A stretch of 64,000 bases of DNA from Palsa-504 sp963744575 (GCA_963744575.1 CAVUUF010000023.1:110064-174063); one strand, 5' to 3'. Counted from the first letter of the stretch, positions 1 to 8,024 are shown. Numbers and translations are program-made. Notes: generated by a model from the sequence alone, not told the origin.

Positions 1-129
1 CTCGATGCCGCCCATCACGGCATCGGCAGCGGTTCGTGCGGGCCGCGAACTTTGCCCGGGCACACCCTCGTCGCGCACACGGTCGCCTACACCCTCAGGT
101 TCTCCGCACCGGGCCAGCGTGACCCGTGA
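1..129 (+). CDS. C-terminal end of GH2 beta-galactosidase (cut by window edge)
   Basis: The first 42 codons, open from base 1 to TGA at 127-129, read like the very end of a LacZ-type beta-galactosidase. They carry a DAAHHGIGSGSCGP segment followed by a beta strand ending in YTLRFSAP, matching domain 5 of glycoside hydrolase family 2, where LacZ has its FHMGIGGDDSW region. The family cleaves terminal beta-galactosides. The catalytic domain lies outside the window. Assignment rests on this short tail only, so it is probable rather than certain. Confidence 0.6.
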   Translation, partial: LDAAHHGIGSGSCGPRTLPGHTLVAHTVAYTLRFSAPGQRDP

Positions 130-284
130 ACCGGACCATGCCGCGGCGCGTAATGGGTGACGGGGGGATTGGCGCTTTCCCGCCCGGGACCACGAGTGCC
201 CTCGGCGGGCGGCACAGCGCAGCAGGCCACAAACGGATCAGGTAGCCGGCAGCCGGAATGCGACGGAGCGCGGGAGAGGGCGTG
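130..284. other. intergenic, no gene seen
   Basis: About 155 bases between the galactosidase tail and the next gene. A loose GC-rich stem (CCCGCC near 179 pairing with GGCGGG near 205) could terminate the upstream gene, but there is no T run. Nothing else is recognised. Confidence 0.3.
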
Positions 285-1184
285 ATGGTCGTGGGCAGAC
301 ATCGGCGGGGCACGCCCGGCAGGTGGCTTCAGCTGAGGCTGCGGGTCGCGGGAGCGGTGCTGCTGGCCGCCTCCGCCAGCATTCACCTGGGCCTGTACCT
401 GACCGGCTACCGGTCGATCCCCACCATCGGCTGGCTGTTTCTGCTGCAGGTCATCGTGGGATTCGGGCTGGCTACGGCCGCGCTGCTGACCCGCAGCCGG
501 CTGGCCGCCGCCGCGAGCGCGGGGCTCGCGCTGTGCACCCTCGGCGCCTACCTGCTGGCGGTGTGGATCGGGCTGTTCGGCTTCAAGGAGGTCCGTACCA
601 GGGCGGGGATCGCCGCCGGGCTGGTCGAGGTGGCCGCCTTCGCGATGCTGGCGCTGGCCGCGATCGGCGCGGACGCCATGCGGCAGGAGGACGAAGCGGG
701 CCGCCCGGGCACCCGGATGATGGCGGGGGTGCAGGCGGCGGTGTCGATGGTGGTCGGCGGGGTCGGCGCCATCACGGTGGCCGCCCTGGGCCTGCTGGGC
801 GTCGCGGTGGCCCATGCGGGCGCCCCGCCCGCGGCCGCGGCCGGCGCCGGGGCCACCCTGAAGGCCGTGCAGATCAGCGGGACCACCGTACTCGCCAACA
901 CCAACGGCCTCACGCTGTACTGGTTCGCTCCCGACACCGCGGCGAGCTCCCGGTGCACGGGATCGTGTACCGCCTACTGGCCGCCGGTCGCCGGCGATCC
1001 CGAAGCCGGGCCGGGCGTGACGGGCAGGCTCGGCACCATCACGCGGCCCGGCGGGGGCCTGCAAGCGACCTACGACGGTCATCCCCTGTACACCTACGTC
1101 GGTGACAGCGGCCCGGGCCAGGCCAACGGCAACAACCTCGACCTCAACGGCGGCGTCTGGTACGAGGTCCGCGTGTCCGGCTGA
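285..1184 (+). CDS. five-TM membrane protein with C-terminal PF03640 secreted repeat
   Basis: This 299-residue protein has about five hydrophobic helices in its first 165 residues, then an Ala/Gly-rich linker, then an outward-facing domain of the PF03640 (lipoprotein_15, secreted repeat of unknown function) type. Repeat signatures are LTLYWFAPDTAASSRCTGSCTAYWPP and, later, HPLYTYVGDSGPGQANGNN. PF03640 proteins are usually lipoproteins; here the repeat is tethered to a polytopic membrane segment instead. ATG 285 is preferred over ATG 258 because GGGAGAGGG at 272-280 lies four bases before it. Some PF03640 proteins are linked to redox or metal chemistry at the cell surface, but no role can be shown here. 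The next gene follows after 18 bases on the same strand. Confidence 0.7.
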   Translation: MVVGRHRRGTPGRWLQLRLRVAGAVLLAASASIHLGLYLTGYRSIPTIGWLFLLQVIVGFGLATAALLTRSRLAAAASAGLALCTLGAYLLAVWIGLFGFKEVRTRAGIAAGLVEVAAFAMLALAAIGADAMRQEDEAGRPGTRMMAGVQAAVSMVVGGVGAITVAALGLLGVAVAHAGAPPAAAAGAGATLKAVQISGTTVLANTNGLTLYWFAPDTAASSRCTGSCTAYWPPVAGDPEAGPGVTGRLGTITRPGGGLQATYDGHPLYTYVGDSGPGQANGNNLDLNGGVWYEVRVSG

Positions 1185-1202
1185 GGTCGCGCCTGGGATG
1201 AT

Positions 1203-2228
1203 ATGGCCATGCGAGCAGTCTGGATCACCGGGCCCGGCGGCCCCGACGCCCTGGAAGTGCGGGAGACGGCCGATCCCGAGCCTGCCCCGGGCCAGGTGCG
1301 TATCCGGGTCCGCGCGGCCGGCCTGAACTTCGCGGAGGTGATGGCCGCGCAGGGACTGTATCCCGATGCCCCCAAGCCGCCATGCGTCGTCGGCTACGAG
1401 GTGGCCGGGGTGGTCGACGCACTCGGCGAGCGCACCCAGGGCCCGGCGCCGGGCCAGCGGGTGCTGGCCATGACGCGTTTCGGGGGACACGCGGATGTGG
1501 TGTGCGTGCCCGCGGAACAGGTGCTGGCGATTCCGGATGCGATGAGCTTCGAGGAAGCCGCCGCGCTTCCGGTCAACTACCTGACCGCCTACCACATGCT
1601 GTTCCGGATCGCGAACGTTCGCCCGGGCGAACGAGTGCTGGTGCACATGGCGGCCGGCGGCGTGGGGACAGCCGTGCTGCAGCTCTGCCGCACCGTGGAT
1701 GATCTTGAGGTGTTCGGCACGGCCTCAGCCGGCAAGCACGCGGCGTTGCGGGCCGAAGGCTGCGCGCACCCCATCGACTACCACGCCACCGACTACGCCG
1801 CCGAGGTGCGCCGGCTGACCGGAGGCGAGGGCGTGGACATCGTGCTTGACCCGCTGGGCGGCAACGACTGGCGGAAGGGGCTGAAGCTGCTTCGCCCATG
1901 CGGCCGGCTGGTCGCGTTCGGGTTCGCCAACCTGGCCAGCGGTCAGCGCCGCCGCCCGGCCCGTGTCGCCGCCCAGGTGCTCGGCATCCCGCTGCTGACG
2001 CCGCTGCAGCTGATGAACCACAACCGGACGGTCAGCGGCGTCAACATCGGCCACCTGTGGGGGCAGATGGCCATCCTCCGCGAAGAGCTCCAGGCGGTCC
2101 TGGCGCTCTGGGACCAGGGCACGATCAAGCCGCACATCGACGCGACCTACCCCTTCACCGAAGCGGCGGCCGCCCACCGCCAGATCCTGCAACGCCAGAA
2201 CGTCGGCAAGGTCGTGCTCAAACCCTGA
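1203..2228 (+). CDS. NADPH:quinone oxidoreductase (zinc-independent MDR family)
   Basis: A 341-residue member of the medium-chain dehydrogenase/reductase superfamily, of the quinone oxidoreductase (QOR) branch. The N-terminal GroES-like half contains GLNFAEVMAAQGLYPDAP and a VVGYEVAGVV segment; the Rossmann half has AAGGVGTAVLQLC, the AxxGxGxxxxQ variant of this family. The Cys and His zinc ligands of alcohol dehydrogenases are absent. Members reduce quinones or enones with NADPH in the cytoplasm; the substrate is unknown. The length is normal and the frame is intact. ATG 1203 and ATG 1209 are both possible starts; there is no strong ribosome site before either. Confidence 0.88.
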   Translation: MAMRAVWITGPGGPDALEVRETADPEPAPGQVRIRVRAAGLNFAEVMAAQGLYPDAPKPPCVVGYEVAGVVDALGERTQGPAPGQRVLAMTRFGGHADVVCVPAEQVLAIPDAMSFEEAAALPVNYLTAYHMLFRIANVRPGERVLVHMAAGGVGTAVLQLCRTVDDLEVFGTASAGKHAALRAEGCAHPIDYHATDYAAEVRRLTGGEGVDIVLDPLGGNDWRKGLKLLRPCGRLVAFGFANLASGQRRRPARVAAQVLGIPLLTPLQLMNHNRTVSGVNIGHLWGQMAILREELQAVLALWDQGTIKPHIDATYPFTEAAAAHRQILQRQNVGKVVLKP

Positions 2229-2455
2229 GGCGTCAGCGGCATCCGCCGTCGAGTTGCTCAGCACGACACCGGGAGCGGGAACCGGAAGCGGGAGTGGGCG
2301 GGACTGTGAGTCGGCCGCGCAGGACGCGCCGGCGCTCCCGGTGGGAGTGATCAGGCGGCTGCTGCCAGACTGAGGGCTGACTTGCCGATGGCACCACGCG
2401 ACCGGCGCGGGCGCGGATTTCCGCCTCGCGCCGCGGACCGACCGGGGACGGCCAG

Positions 2456-3910
2456 ATGGAACCTACCGCGACGATGCCCGCGTCACCGGCATCCAGGCTC
2501 GAGCCCGAGTCGACGGCGTTGCGGGCGCACCGCCTGGCCGCCGCGCGCCGGCGGGCCACCGCTCTGCTCGCCGGGGCGACGGTGCTGTTCGTGGCCGTGA
2601 CCGCGGCCGGCGTTCACGGAACCTTCCTCGGCTACGTGCAGGCCGGCGCCGAGGCCTCCATGGTCGGCGGGATTGCCGACTGGTTCGCGGTGACGGCGCT
2701 GTTCCGCCGTCCCCTGGGCCTGCCGATACCGCACACCGCGCTGATCGTCGAGCGCAAGGATCAGTTCGCCGCCACCCTCGGCCGGTTTGTGCAGGAGAAC
2801 TTCCTCAACGCCGACGTCCTGGCCGAACGGATCCGCTCGGTATCTCTCGTCCCGCGCCTGGCCGCGTGGCTGGCCGACCCGGACAACGCCGCCCGCTTCG
2901 CCGGTCACGCTGCGGATCTGGTGGTCACGGCGGCCGAGGCGCTGCGCGACGAGGACGTGCAGCGCGTCCTCACCGCCGAACTGACCCGGGCCATCGACGC
3001 CGTCGAGGTGGCGCCGCTGGCCGGGCGGGCGCTGCGGATCGTCATCGCGGGCGGCCACCACGCCGAGCTGTTCAACGCCATCGTGTCCGCCGCCGACCGC
3101 TATCTCGGCGACCATCGCGAGGAGCTGAGTCAGCTGTTCGAGGTCGAGGCGCCCCGCTGGGTGCCCGACGCGGTTTACCGGCGCCTCTTCGACCGCCTGT
3201 TCGCCCGCCTGCGCCAGCGTCTGGCGGCCATGGCCGCCGATCCAGACGACGAGACCCGGCGTCAGTTCGACGCGTGGATCGCCGGGCTCCCCGACCGCCT
3301 CGAGACTTCCCCGGAGCTGCGCGAGCGCGGGGAGCGCCTCAAGCGCGACGTCCTGGGCAGCGCCGGGCTGCGGGACCGGTCCTCGTCGCTGTGGCAGAAG
3401 GCCAAGGAAACCCTGCGGACCCAGGCGGCCGACCCGGAATCTGAGCTGCGCCGCCGGCTGGCCGAGGCGCTGGCGGCGGCCGGCCGGCGCCTCGGCTCGG
3501 ACCGTCGTCTCGCCGACGGCCTCGAGCGCATGGTGGAGTCGGGGGCCAGGGCCCTCGCCGATCAGTTCCACGACGAGCTGGCCGGCCTGGTCACGGGGAC
3601 CATCGAGCGGTGGGACGCCGCCGAGACGTCGAGCCAGCTGGAACTGCTGCTGGGGCATGACCTGCAGTACATCCGCATCAACGGCACGGTGGTGGGGGCA
3701 GGCGTGGGTCTGATCCTGCACGCCATCGTCCTGGCGCTGGCCTTATGGTCGGCCGCGGTGCCAGGGCGGCAGGGCGACCAGGCCGGCGGCGGCCAGGCTA
3801 GCCGGTCCGAGGGGGGTCGAACAGGATGCTGCCGAACGGTGTCGCAGGATTCACTCCAGCCTCCACCAGCACGTAGGGCGACAGAAGCCATCAGCCACAG
3901 CGGCGGTTAG
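2456..3910 (+). CDS. DUF445 (YjiN-like) membrane-anchored protein
   Basis: A 484-residue DUF445 protein. One N-terminal membrane helix (about 34-52) is followed by the family signature GGIADWFAVTALFRRP (71-86), a long amphipathic, partly coiled helical region rich in RRLAEAL-type heptads, and a second membrane helix near 405-435. This hairpin-like layout (helix, long soluble arm, helix) is typical of the family, whose function is unknown. The last 45 residues are Gly, Ser and Arg rich and probably disordered; they may be a tail acquired by loss of an earlier stop. It is convergent with the CysS-like gene, 27 bases apart. Confidence 0.82.
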   Translation: MEPTATMPASPASRLEPESTALRAHRLAAARRRATALLAGATVLFVAVTAAGVHGTFLGYVQAGAEASMVGGIADWFAVTALFRRPLGLPIPHTALIVERKDQFAATLGRFVQENFLNADVLAERIRSVSLVPRLAAWLADPDNAARFAGHAADLVVTAAEALRDEDVQRVLTAELTRAIDAVEVAPLAGRALRIVIAGGHHAELFNAIVSAADRYLGDHREELSQLFEVEAPRWVPDAVYRRLFDRLFARLRQRLAAMAADPDDETRRQFDAWIAGLPDRLETSPELRERGERLKRDVLGSAGLRDRSSSLWQKAKETLRTQAADPESELRRRLAEALAAAGRRLGSDRRLADGLERMVESGARALADQFHDELAGLVTGTIERWDAAETSSQLELLLGHDLQYIRINGTVVGAGVGLILHAIVLALALWSAAVPGRQGDQAGGGQASRSEGGRTGCCRTVSQDSLQPPPARRATEAISHSGG

Positions 3911-3937
3911 AGGTGAGCTTCATCACCTGCCTCGATT

Positions 3938-4762
3938 TTACCGCGATGTCATCGTGCGGCCGATCTCGCGAGCAAGCTCCAGGCCGAGGACGCGATCCAG
4001 GAAGACGAACGTCTCGAACTTCGCACCCGCTGGCACCTCGTGACTGGACTCCATGTTGCGCAGCAGGTCCAGGGCCGCCACCGTGTCGAGGTCTTCGTCA
4101 AAGGCATCGCGGATTCTCGCGGCAGCCTCCTGGGGGATCGGCCTTGATGGCTCGTTAGCCCACTCCGCCACCCTGGGTCGCCATAGGCCCAGCGCTCCGG
4201 CCGCGTCAGCCAGCAGAGCGGGGGTGAGGGTCACCGGCTGGCGGTGCGAGTGGGACAGCATGACGAGTCGCAGCGCAAACGGATCCCCTCCGGTCTCCCC
4301 GTGGGCCAGGTCCTCAACCGAGCCGACGCGGAGGAGCAGTCCGTCGGTCACATCGCCGAGCTCGGCCGGGTTCCTGGTCAGGTGCACGTGAGCTCGCCCG
4401 CCGAGCGCCGTCTCGGTGTCGTCGGCGCCGGTGCATACGGCAGGCGGGTGAATGCCTAGCACGCTGATGTGCTCATCAAGTGCGGCGGGCGGCGGGCTGC
4501 CCGCGGTCAGGACGGCGACCACTTGCCGTCCGTGCAGTTCGGCAGTTCGCATCAGCACGTCCGCCACCAGGAAGACCCGCAGATCCGCCAGGCCGGACCA
4601 TCCCCCGTCGGACGGACCGTGAACGCAAACCCGCAGCGGAATCGAGGCCTTGACGGCGAGCTCGGCAAACGAGTCAGTTCGGTCATTCCACAAGCGCAGC
4701 ACGCCACCCAGGTTAAGCCGACGCCGGGATCGCGTGGGCTGGTCATCGGCGCGCTTTACCAA
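3938..4762 (-). CDS. cysteinyl-tRNA-synthetase-like protein lacking HIGH and KMSKS
   Basis: A 274-residue protein whose two ends align by eye with cysteinyl-tRNA synthetase. Near the N terminus, LRVCVHGPSDGGWSGLADLR sits where CysS has its CGPTVYDYAHIGHAR block, so the HIGH signature is replaced and the first zinc-ligand Cys position reads His. The C-terminal half (DPFALRLVMLSHSH, then DEDLDTVAALDLLRNMESSH and FLDRVLGLELA) mirrors the anticodon-side helices of CysS, but there is no KMSKS loop. CysS has about 460 residues, so the insertion domains are missing. It therefore probably cannot aminoacylate as CysS does. It might be a binding or regulatory paralogue, or a relative of the mycothiol ligase MshC. 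The frame is open throughout. Confidence 0.65.
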   Translation of the reverse strand: MVKRADDQPTRSRRRLNLGGVLRLWNDRTDSFAELAVKASIPLRVCVHGPSDGGWSGLADLRVFLVADVLMRTAELHGRQVVAVLTAGSPPPAALDEHISVLGIHPPAVCTGADDTETALGGRAHVHLTRNPAELGDVTDGLLLRVGSVEDLAHGETGGDPFALRLVMLSHSHRQPVTLTPALLADAAGALGLWRPRVAEWANEPSRPIPQEAAARIRDAFDEDLDTVAALDLLRNMESSHEVPAGAKFETFVFLDRVLGLELAREIGRTMTSR

Positions 4763-4869
4763 TCAGGGGCCCGTATCTATCCTGAGACTGAGTACGGCGG
4801 AGGGGCCCGCCGTTAAGCGCGGTCATCGCCAACGGTCCCTGTCCTACCCGGACAGGAGGACGCATATTC

Positions 4870-5055
4870 ATGCGGGACTGTTAGACCTCGGACTATGGCG
4901 TGCGCGGCGATCGCCTGGCCTGCGTCTATTGCTCGGACGAGGCCGGCGCGGCGGAAGACTGCCCGCCGGAGCTACTCGCCTATCTCTACCTGTGCCGCGG
5001 GTTGTCGACCTACGACGTCGGCGAACTCTCCGGTCTCGGCCGGCAGCGGGTGACC
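4870..5055 (+). pseudogene. remnant of small HTH-like protein with nonsense codon 5
   Basis: ATG 4870 follows AGGAGGA (4854-4860), but the fifth codon is TAG (4882-4884). The same frame then reads LACVYCSDEAGAAEDCPPE and LAYLYLCRGLSTYDVGELSG, ending GLGRQRVT, which looks like the helix-turn-helix start of a small actinobacterial protein (a GLSTYEIG..LTG..RQRV pattern). After about 5055 the frame only reads antisense to vapC, so the gene is cut there. Translation could instead begin at GTG 4900. The family cannot be named. Confidence 0.4.
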
Positions 5056-5448
5056 AGTGACGACGTGCACGTCGCAGCGCCGTCCCGGGCAATCGCGCAG
5101 CTTGCCATCCGGAGTCACCAGGCGGCAGCCGCGAGCCTCGGCGAGGGCCAGATAGGCGGCGTCATACGGGGTGACGTTGCGGCGCAGCTCCCAGACCCTG
5201 TCGGCAAGCTCATCCCAGCCCGCGTAGCCAACCGTGAGCCGGTTCAGGGTGCGCACGGCCGCGTCGGCCCGCTCGTCGCTGAGCTTGCCAGCCAGCCACC
5301 TGCCCCTGATGGCCGAGGTCACTTCGACCCGCATGTGCTCCGGTGCCGCCCAGTGCGGATCGGCCGTAAGTTCGGCCTGCGCGGCATCCCCGGCCGGGCC
5401 GTCGCCGGTCAGCGCGTCCACCATGAGCGCCGCGTCGACGACGATCAC
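4972..5448 (-). CDS. vapC: VapC-family PIN-domain toxin
   Basis: A 158-residue PIN-domain ribonuclease, the toxin of a type II toxin-antitoxin pair. The expected acidic Mg-binding residues are visible: D5 in VIVVDAAL, E42 in RVEVTSAI, D96 in TPYDAAYLALAEA and D114 in VTPDGKL. VapC toxins cleave tRNA or rRNA. The start is GTG 5448, overlapping the vapB stop by four bases (GTGA), so the two are translationally coupled. The 3' end butts against the remnant HTH gene on the other strand; the last 20 residues after the conserved VVTGHPLP segment may be extended by that junction. Confidence 0.88.
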   Translation of the reverse strand: MIVVDAALMVDALTGDGPAGDAAQAELTADPHWAAPEHMRVEVTSAIRGRWLAGKLSDERADAAVRTLNRLTVGYAGWDELADRVWELRRNVTPYDAAYLALAEARGCRLVTPDGKLRDCPGRRCDVHVVTGHPLPAETGEFADVVGRQPAAQVEIGE

Positions 5449-5702
5449 GCGCCACCGGCGTTCCGCTGATCCCGCCCGGCGCGGATCGCGTCGAGCTCCT
5501 CCGTCGTCTCGCCGGGGGTGGCCACGTGCCCGCCGCCAGTCTCCCGGACTTGCCGCAGCAGCATGACGTTCTGCGCCCGGCGGGCGTCCTCTTCCAGCAA
5601 CGCCAGCAGGTACGCCTGCATCGACTGCCCGCGCGCCCGGGCCACCTCCGCGAGCGTGTCCCGCACCTGCTCGGGAACGTCCCGCACCTGAATGCTGACC
5701 AT
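5445..5702 (-). CDS. vapB: VapB-type (RHH) antitoxin
   Basis: An 85-residue protein starting MVSIQVRDVPEQV, the ribbon strand of a ribbon-helix-helix DNA-binding domain, followed by helix RGQSMQAYLLALLEE. The C-terminal half (about 50-85) is polar and presumably wraps the VapC toxin. It is the first gene of the vapBC operon. The ATG lies six bases after a TAGAAT -10 box, so the message is probably leaderless, and a palindrome sits just upstream, consistent with autorepression by the VapBC complex. Confidence 0.85.
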   Translation of the reverse strand: MVSIQVRDVPEQVRDTLAEVARARGQSMQAYLLALLEEDARRAQNVMLLRQVRETGGGHVATPGETTEELDAIRAGRDQRNAGGA

Positions 5703-5708
5703 GCAGGC

Positions 5709-5725
5709 ATTCTACATGCATGCAT
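5709..5725 (-). promoter_or_regulatory. vapBC promoter with ATGCATGCAT palindrome
   Basis: On the minus strand TAGAAT (5714-5709) is a good -10 box six bases before the vapB ATG, giving a leaderless transcript. The perfect palindrome ATGCATGCAT (5716-5725) lies immediately upstream of that box and is the natural candidate for the VapB/VapBC operator. The promoter assignment is an inference from spacing. Confidence 0.55.
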
Positions 5726-5753
5726 TATGACTGCACCGTTGGGAGCGGCGTAC

Positions 5754-6239
5754 TCAGGCCAGGGCGGTGGCCACGGCGATGACGGCGATCAGGGCGATCA
5801 GCATGTAGAGCAGGTAGGCGTCCAGACGACCGGACTGCAGCCGCTTGGCCGCCGTGACGATGGCCAGGAAGGCCGCGAGCGCGGGCCGGTACAGGTAGGT
5901 CTCGACCACCTCCATGACGTCGGAGGCGTACCGCAGGTGCGCGGCGCCCACGCCCTGCGCCGGATCGGCGCGGTCCGGGGGGCCGGAGCCGTCGCGGCCG
6001 TTCTCCTGCATCATGACCTCGCGCAGTTCGGCGCGGGTGTGCAGCACGCCGGCGCCGGTGACCAGCAGCACGTCGGCGTGCCGCGGGCTGGCGGTGAAGA
6101 ACACGCCCAGCCGGTGGATGTCGTAGACCGGGCCGAGCAGGGCCTGGATCTCCCATTCCTCACTGCCGTCGGAGCCGGCGTCCACGTGCCGGACGTGCAC
6201 GCTGCGGCGCAGCGCGGTGGTCCGCTGCCGCTGCCGCAC
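5754..6239 (-). pseudogene. hydrogenase-related complex remnant: small-subunit piece fused to HyfB-like tail
   Basis: This 161-residue frame joins two gene pieces. Residues 11-60 (SVHVRHVDAGSDG, EEWEIQALLGPVYDIHRLG, then ASPRHADVLLVTG) belong to the NuoB/HyfI small subunit of group 4 hydrogenase-like complexes. The rest, ending VVETYLYRPALAAFL and RLQSGRLDAYLLYMLI plus a hydrophobic tail, matches the last part of the HyfB/NuoL-type membrane subunit. The CxxC expected near the proximal Fe-S cluster reads SDGSEEWE with no Cys. Most of both genes is missing, so the piece cannot form a complex. It lies directly downstream of the large-subunit pieces and is part of the same decayed operon. Confidence 0.65.
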
Positions 6240-6622
6240 AGCGCGCTGACCAGGCGCAGCACCCGTTCCTTGGGCAGTGCGACCCGGGCGGTGGCCACCG
6301 CGAGCCCGGCCGCGTCGGCCAGCCGGACCGCGACGTCAAGATGGTTGGCGATCCGCTCCAGCTCGGCGTGAAGTACCCGGGCCAGCGCCGCGGGCGAGGG
6401 TACCTGGCAGCCCGCGATCTCCTCCACCGCGTGGCAGAAGGCCAGCGCGTGGGCGACCGAGGCGATGCCCTCGGCGCGTTCGGCCAGCAGCACGGCGTCG
6501 GCCGCCGTCATCCCGGCGAACCGGTCCGCCACGCCGCGGTGCTTGTAGAACACCCGCATGTTCAGGTGCGGGATCGCCTCGCCCGGCGTCTCGACCAGGT
6601 ACTCGATCGACTCCGTTACCCC
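6232..6622 (-). pseudogene. middle piece of HycE/HyfG-like large subunit
   Basis: The frame reads VTESIEYLVETPGEAIPHLN, KHRGVADRFAGMTAADAVL and ELERIANHLDVAVRLADAAG, the central part of a NuoD/HycE-type catalytic subunit. At the first nickel-ligand motif of [NiFe] hydrogenases (RICGICSxxH) the sequence is RAEGIASVAH, so both Cys are absent, as in hydrogenase-related (Ehr-type) complexes that lack the NiFe site. The piece has no start of its own, joins the N-terminal piece out of frame near 6620, and breaks off at VSALCGS near 6232, where the small-subunit frame takes over. Confidence 0.65.
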
Positions 6623-6798
6623 GGCGGCAGCGGGGCTTCCAGCGTGTCGATGCCGCCCGGCGTCGCGAGGTGCGCGGACAGGACCAGCGGGTCGCCCTCG
6701 GGCCAGGCGGCGAACAGGCCGGCGAACCGGTCCCCGGTGCTGACCCGGGCGCAGAGTTCGTCCCACAGCGCGGTGACGCCGGGCTGTGTCATCGTCAT
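6616..6798 (-). pseudogene. N-terminal (NuoC-like) piece of HycE/HyfG-like subunit
   Basis: ATG 6798 follows a GGGAG ribosome site. The 60-residue product (WDELCARVSTGDRFAGLFA and VLSAHLATPGGIDTLEAPLP) fits the NuoC-like start of a HycE-type subunit. About a hundred residues that should follow are missing; the next recognisable homology begins in another frame. It is the 5' end of the decayed operon, probably transcribed leftward. Confidence 0.55.
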
Positions 6799-6892
6799 CG
6801 GGCCGCTCCCAGCTGGATGACGGCGCGGTATGGAGGAGCCGGACTCGGTCGAGTTGGATCATCAGGCCGGCAACGGGTAGCCTTCGCTACTG

Positions 6893-6963
6893 CCCGGTAA
6901 CCCGCAACCCCCCACGGGTGCCCGGGTAATTAGCCCCGCCCGGGCCACCGTCCGGGCGGGGCT
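6893..6963 (-). terminator. GC-rich tandem hairpins, terminator of the NlpC/P60 gene
   Basis: AGCCCCGCCCGG (6932-6943) and CCGGGCGGGGCT (6952-6963) form a perfect 12-bp stem with an 8-base loop. A second imperfect stem (CCCGG..ACCCG near 6893 with CGGGTGCCCGGG near 6916-6927) follows on the minus strand. They sit about 35 bases after the stop of the leftward NlpC/P60 gene and before the hydrogenase remnants. There is no long T run, as is usual in actinomycetes. Confidence 0.7.
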
Positions 6964-6998
6964 TCCGATTCCGCCTGTTCGGCCGCCGGGCCGATCGG

Positions 6999-8024
6999 CT
7001 ACGGCCGGGCGGCGCCGACGAAGGTCGACGCGTACCAGCCGGTGCTCATCGGGATCTTCTGCACGTCCATCCCGGTCGACGGGGCGTCGATGATGTAGCC
7101 GCCTCCCACGTACATGGCGACGTGCCCGACGCCGTCGTAGTACAGCAGGTCACCGGGCTGGATGGCGGATGCGGCGATGTGCGGCAGGGCGGCCCACTGC
7201 CCGTAGGTGTCCCGCGGGATCGCGACCCCGGCCGCCGCCCAGGCGGCCTGGGCTAGCCCGGAGCAGTCGTAGCTGCCCGGTCCGGTCGCGCCCCACTGAT
7301 AGGGCTTGCCGAGCTGGGCGTAGGCGACGGCGACGGCCTTTTCCGCCTGGGTGCCGGTGGGGCCGGTGTAGCTGGCCGTGATCGTGCCGCTCGCGCCGAT
7401 CGAGTGGCTCACCACCGTCTGCTGCTGCGGCACGGTCAGGCTGGTCAGCGTGGCCTTCTCGGTCGTGATGAGCTTGCCCAGGGAGTTCTTGTGGGCGGCG
7501 AGCTGGCCCTTGAGGCTGGCGATCCCGGCCTCGGTGCGCTGCATCTCCTGCTCGACGCCGGCCAGCTGGCTGGCGTCGGTGAGCAGCTGACGGGTCTCGG
7601 CGGTCCGGCTGCCGGACATCTCCATCAGCAGCGACCCTAGCCGCAGCACGCCCGACGGGTCGCCGGAGGTGAGCACGCCCGCGACCGAGGTCGCGCCGGT
7701 GTCCTCGAAGGTCGCGGCGGCGGCCTCGGCCACGCTGGCCTGCGCCGCCTGGAACTGGGCATTGGCGTGGTTCAGGTGCACGCGGACCTGGGACAGCCTG
7801 GACTGCGCGGCGGAAAGCTGCTGGCCGGCCTGGTCGAGCTGCTGGCTGACCTGGTCGAACTGCGACGTGAGCTGGTTGATCCGGGCCTGAACCTGGTCGA
7901 CAGTCGGCTGCGGCGCCGCGCCGGCTATCCCGCCGTACGCGGCCAGCCCGCCCATCACGGCGAGCCCGGCCGCGACGGCGATGCCGCGCCGCCACCCGGA
8001 TACCCTCACCAGCCGCCTGCCCAC
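6999..8024 (-). CDS. secreted NlpC/P60 endopeptidase with coiled-coil (RipA-like)
   Basis: A 341-residue exported peptidoglycan hydrolase. Residues 1-37 form a signal peptide (basic GWRRG, hydrophobic core, GAAPQ cleavage region). Residues 40-105 and 150-195 are coiled coils rich in QxxQLDQAxxQL heptads. The C-terminal NlpC/P60 domain (about 225-341) has the catalytic Cys254 in YDCSGLAQAAW and His301 in GVGHVAMYVGGG. Such enzymes cut gamma-D-Glu-mesoDAP bonds in stem peptides during cell separation; the coiled coil usually masks or positions the catalytic domain. The length is that of RipA/RipC-like proteins. It is monocistronic, with a hairpin after its stop. Confidence 0.9.
   Translation of the reverse strand: MGRRLVRVSGWRRGIAVAAGLAVMGGLAAYGGIAGAAPQPTVDQVQARINQLTSQFDQVSQQLDQAGQQLSAAQSRLSQVRVHLNHANAQFQAAQASVAEAAAATFEDTGATSVAGVLTSGDPSGVLRLGSLLMEMSGSRTAETRQLLTDASQLAGVEQEMQRTEAGIASLKGQLAAHKNSLGKLITTEKATLTSLTVPQQQTVVSHSIGASGTITASYTGPTGTQAEKAVAVAYAQLGKPYQWGATGPGSYDCSGLAQAAWAAAGVAIPRDTYGQWAALPHIAASAIQPGDLLYYDGVGHVAMYVGGGYIIDAPSTGMDVQKIPMSTGWYASTFVGAARP

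Noticed and set aside
87..1646. 519-codon leftward open frame
   Set aside because: It is antisense to two well-supported genes, Arg/Gly/His-rich and without motifs: a GC-skew shadow frame.
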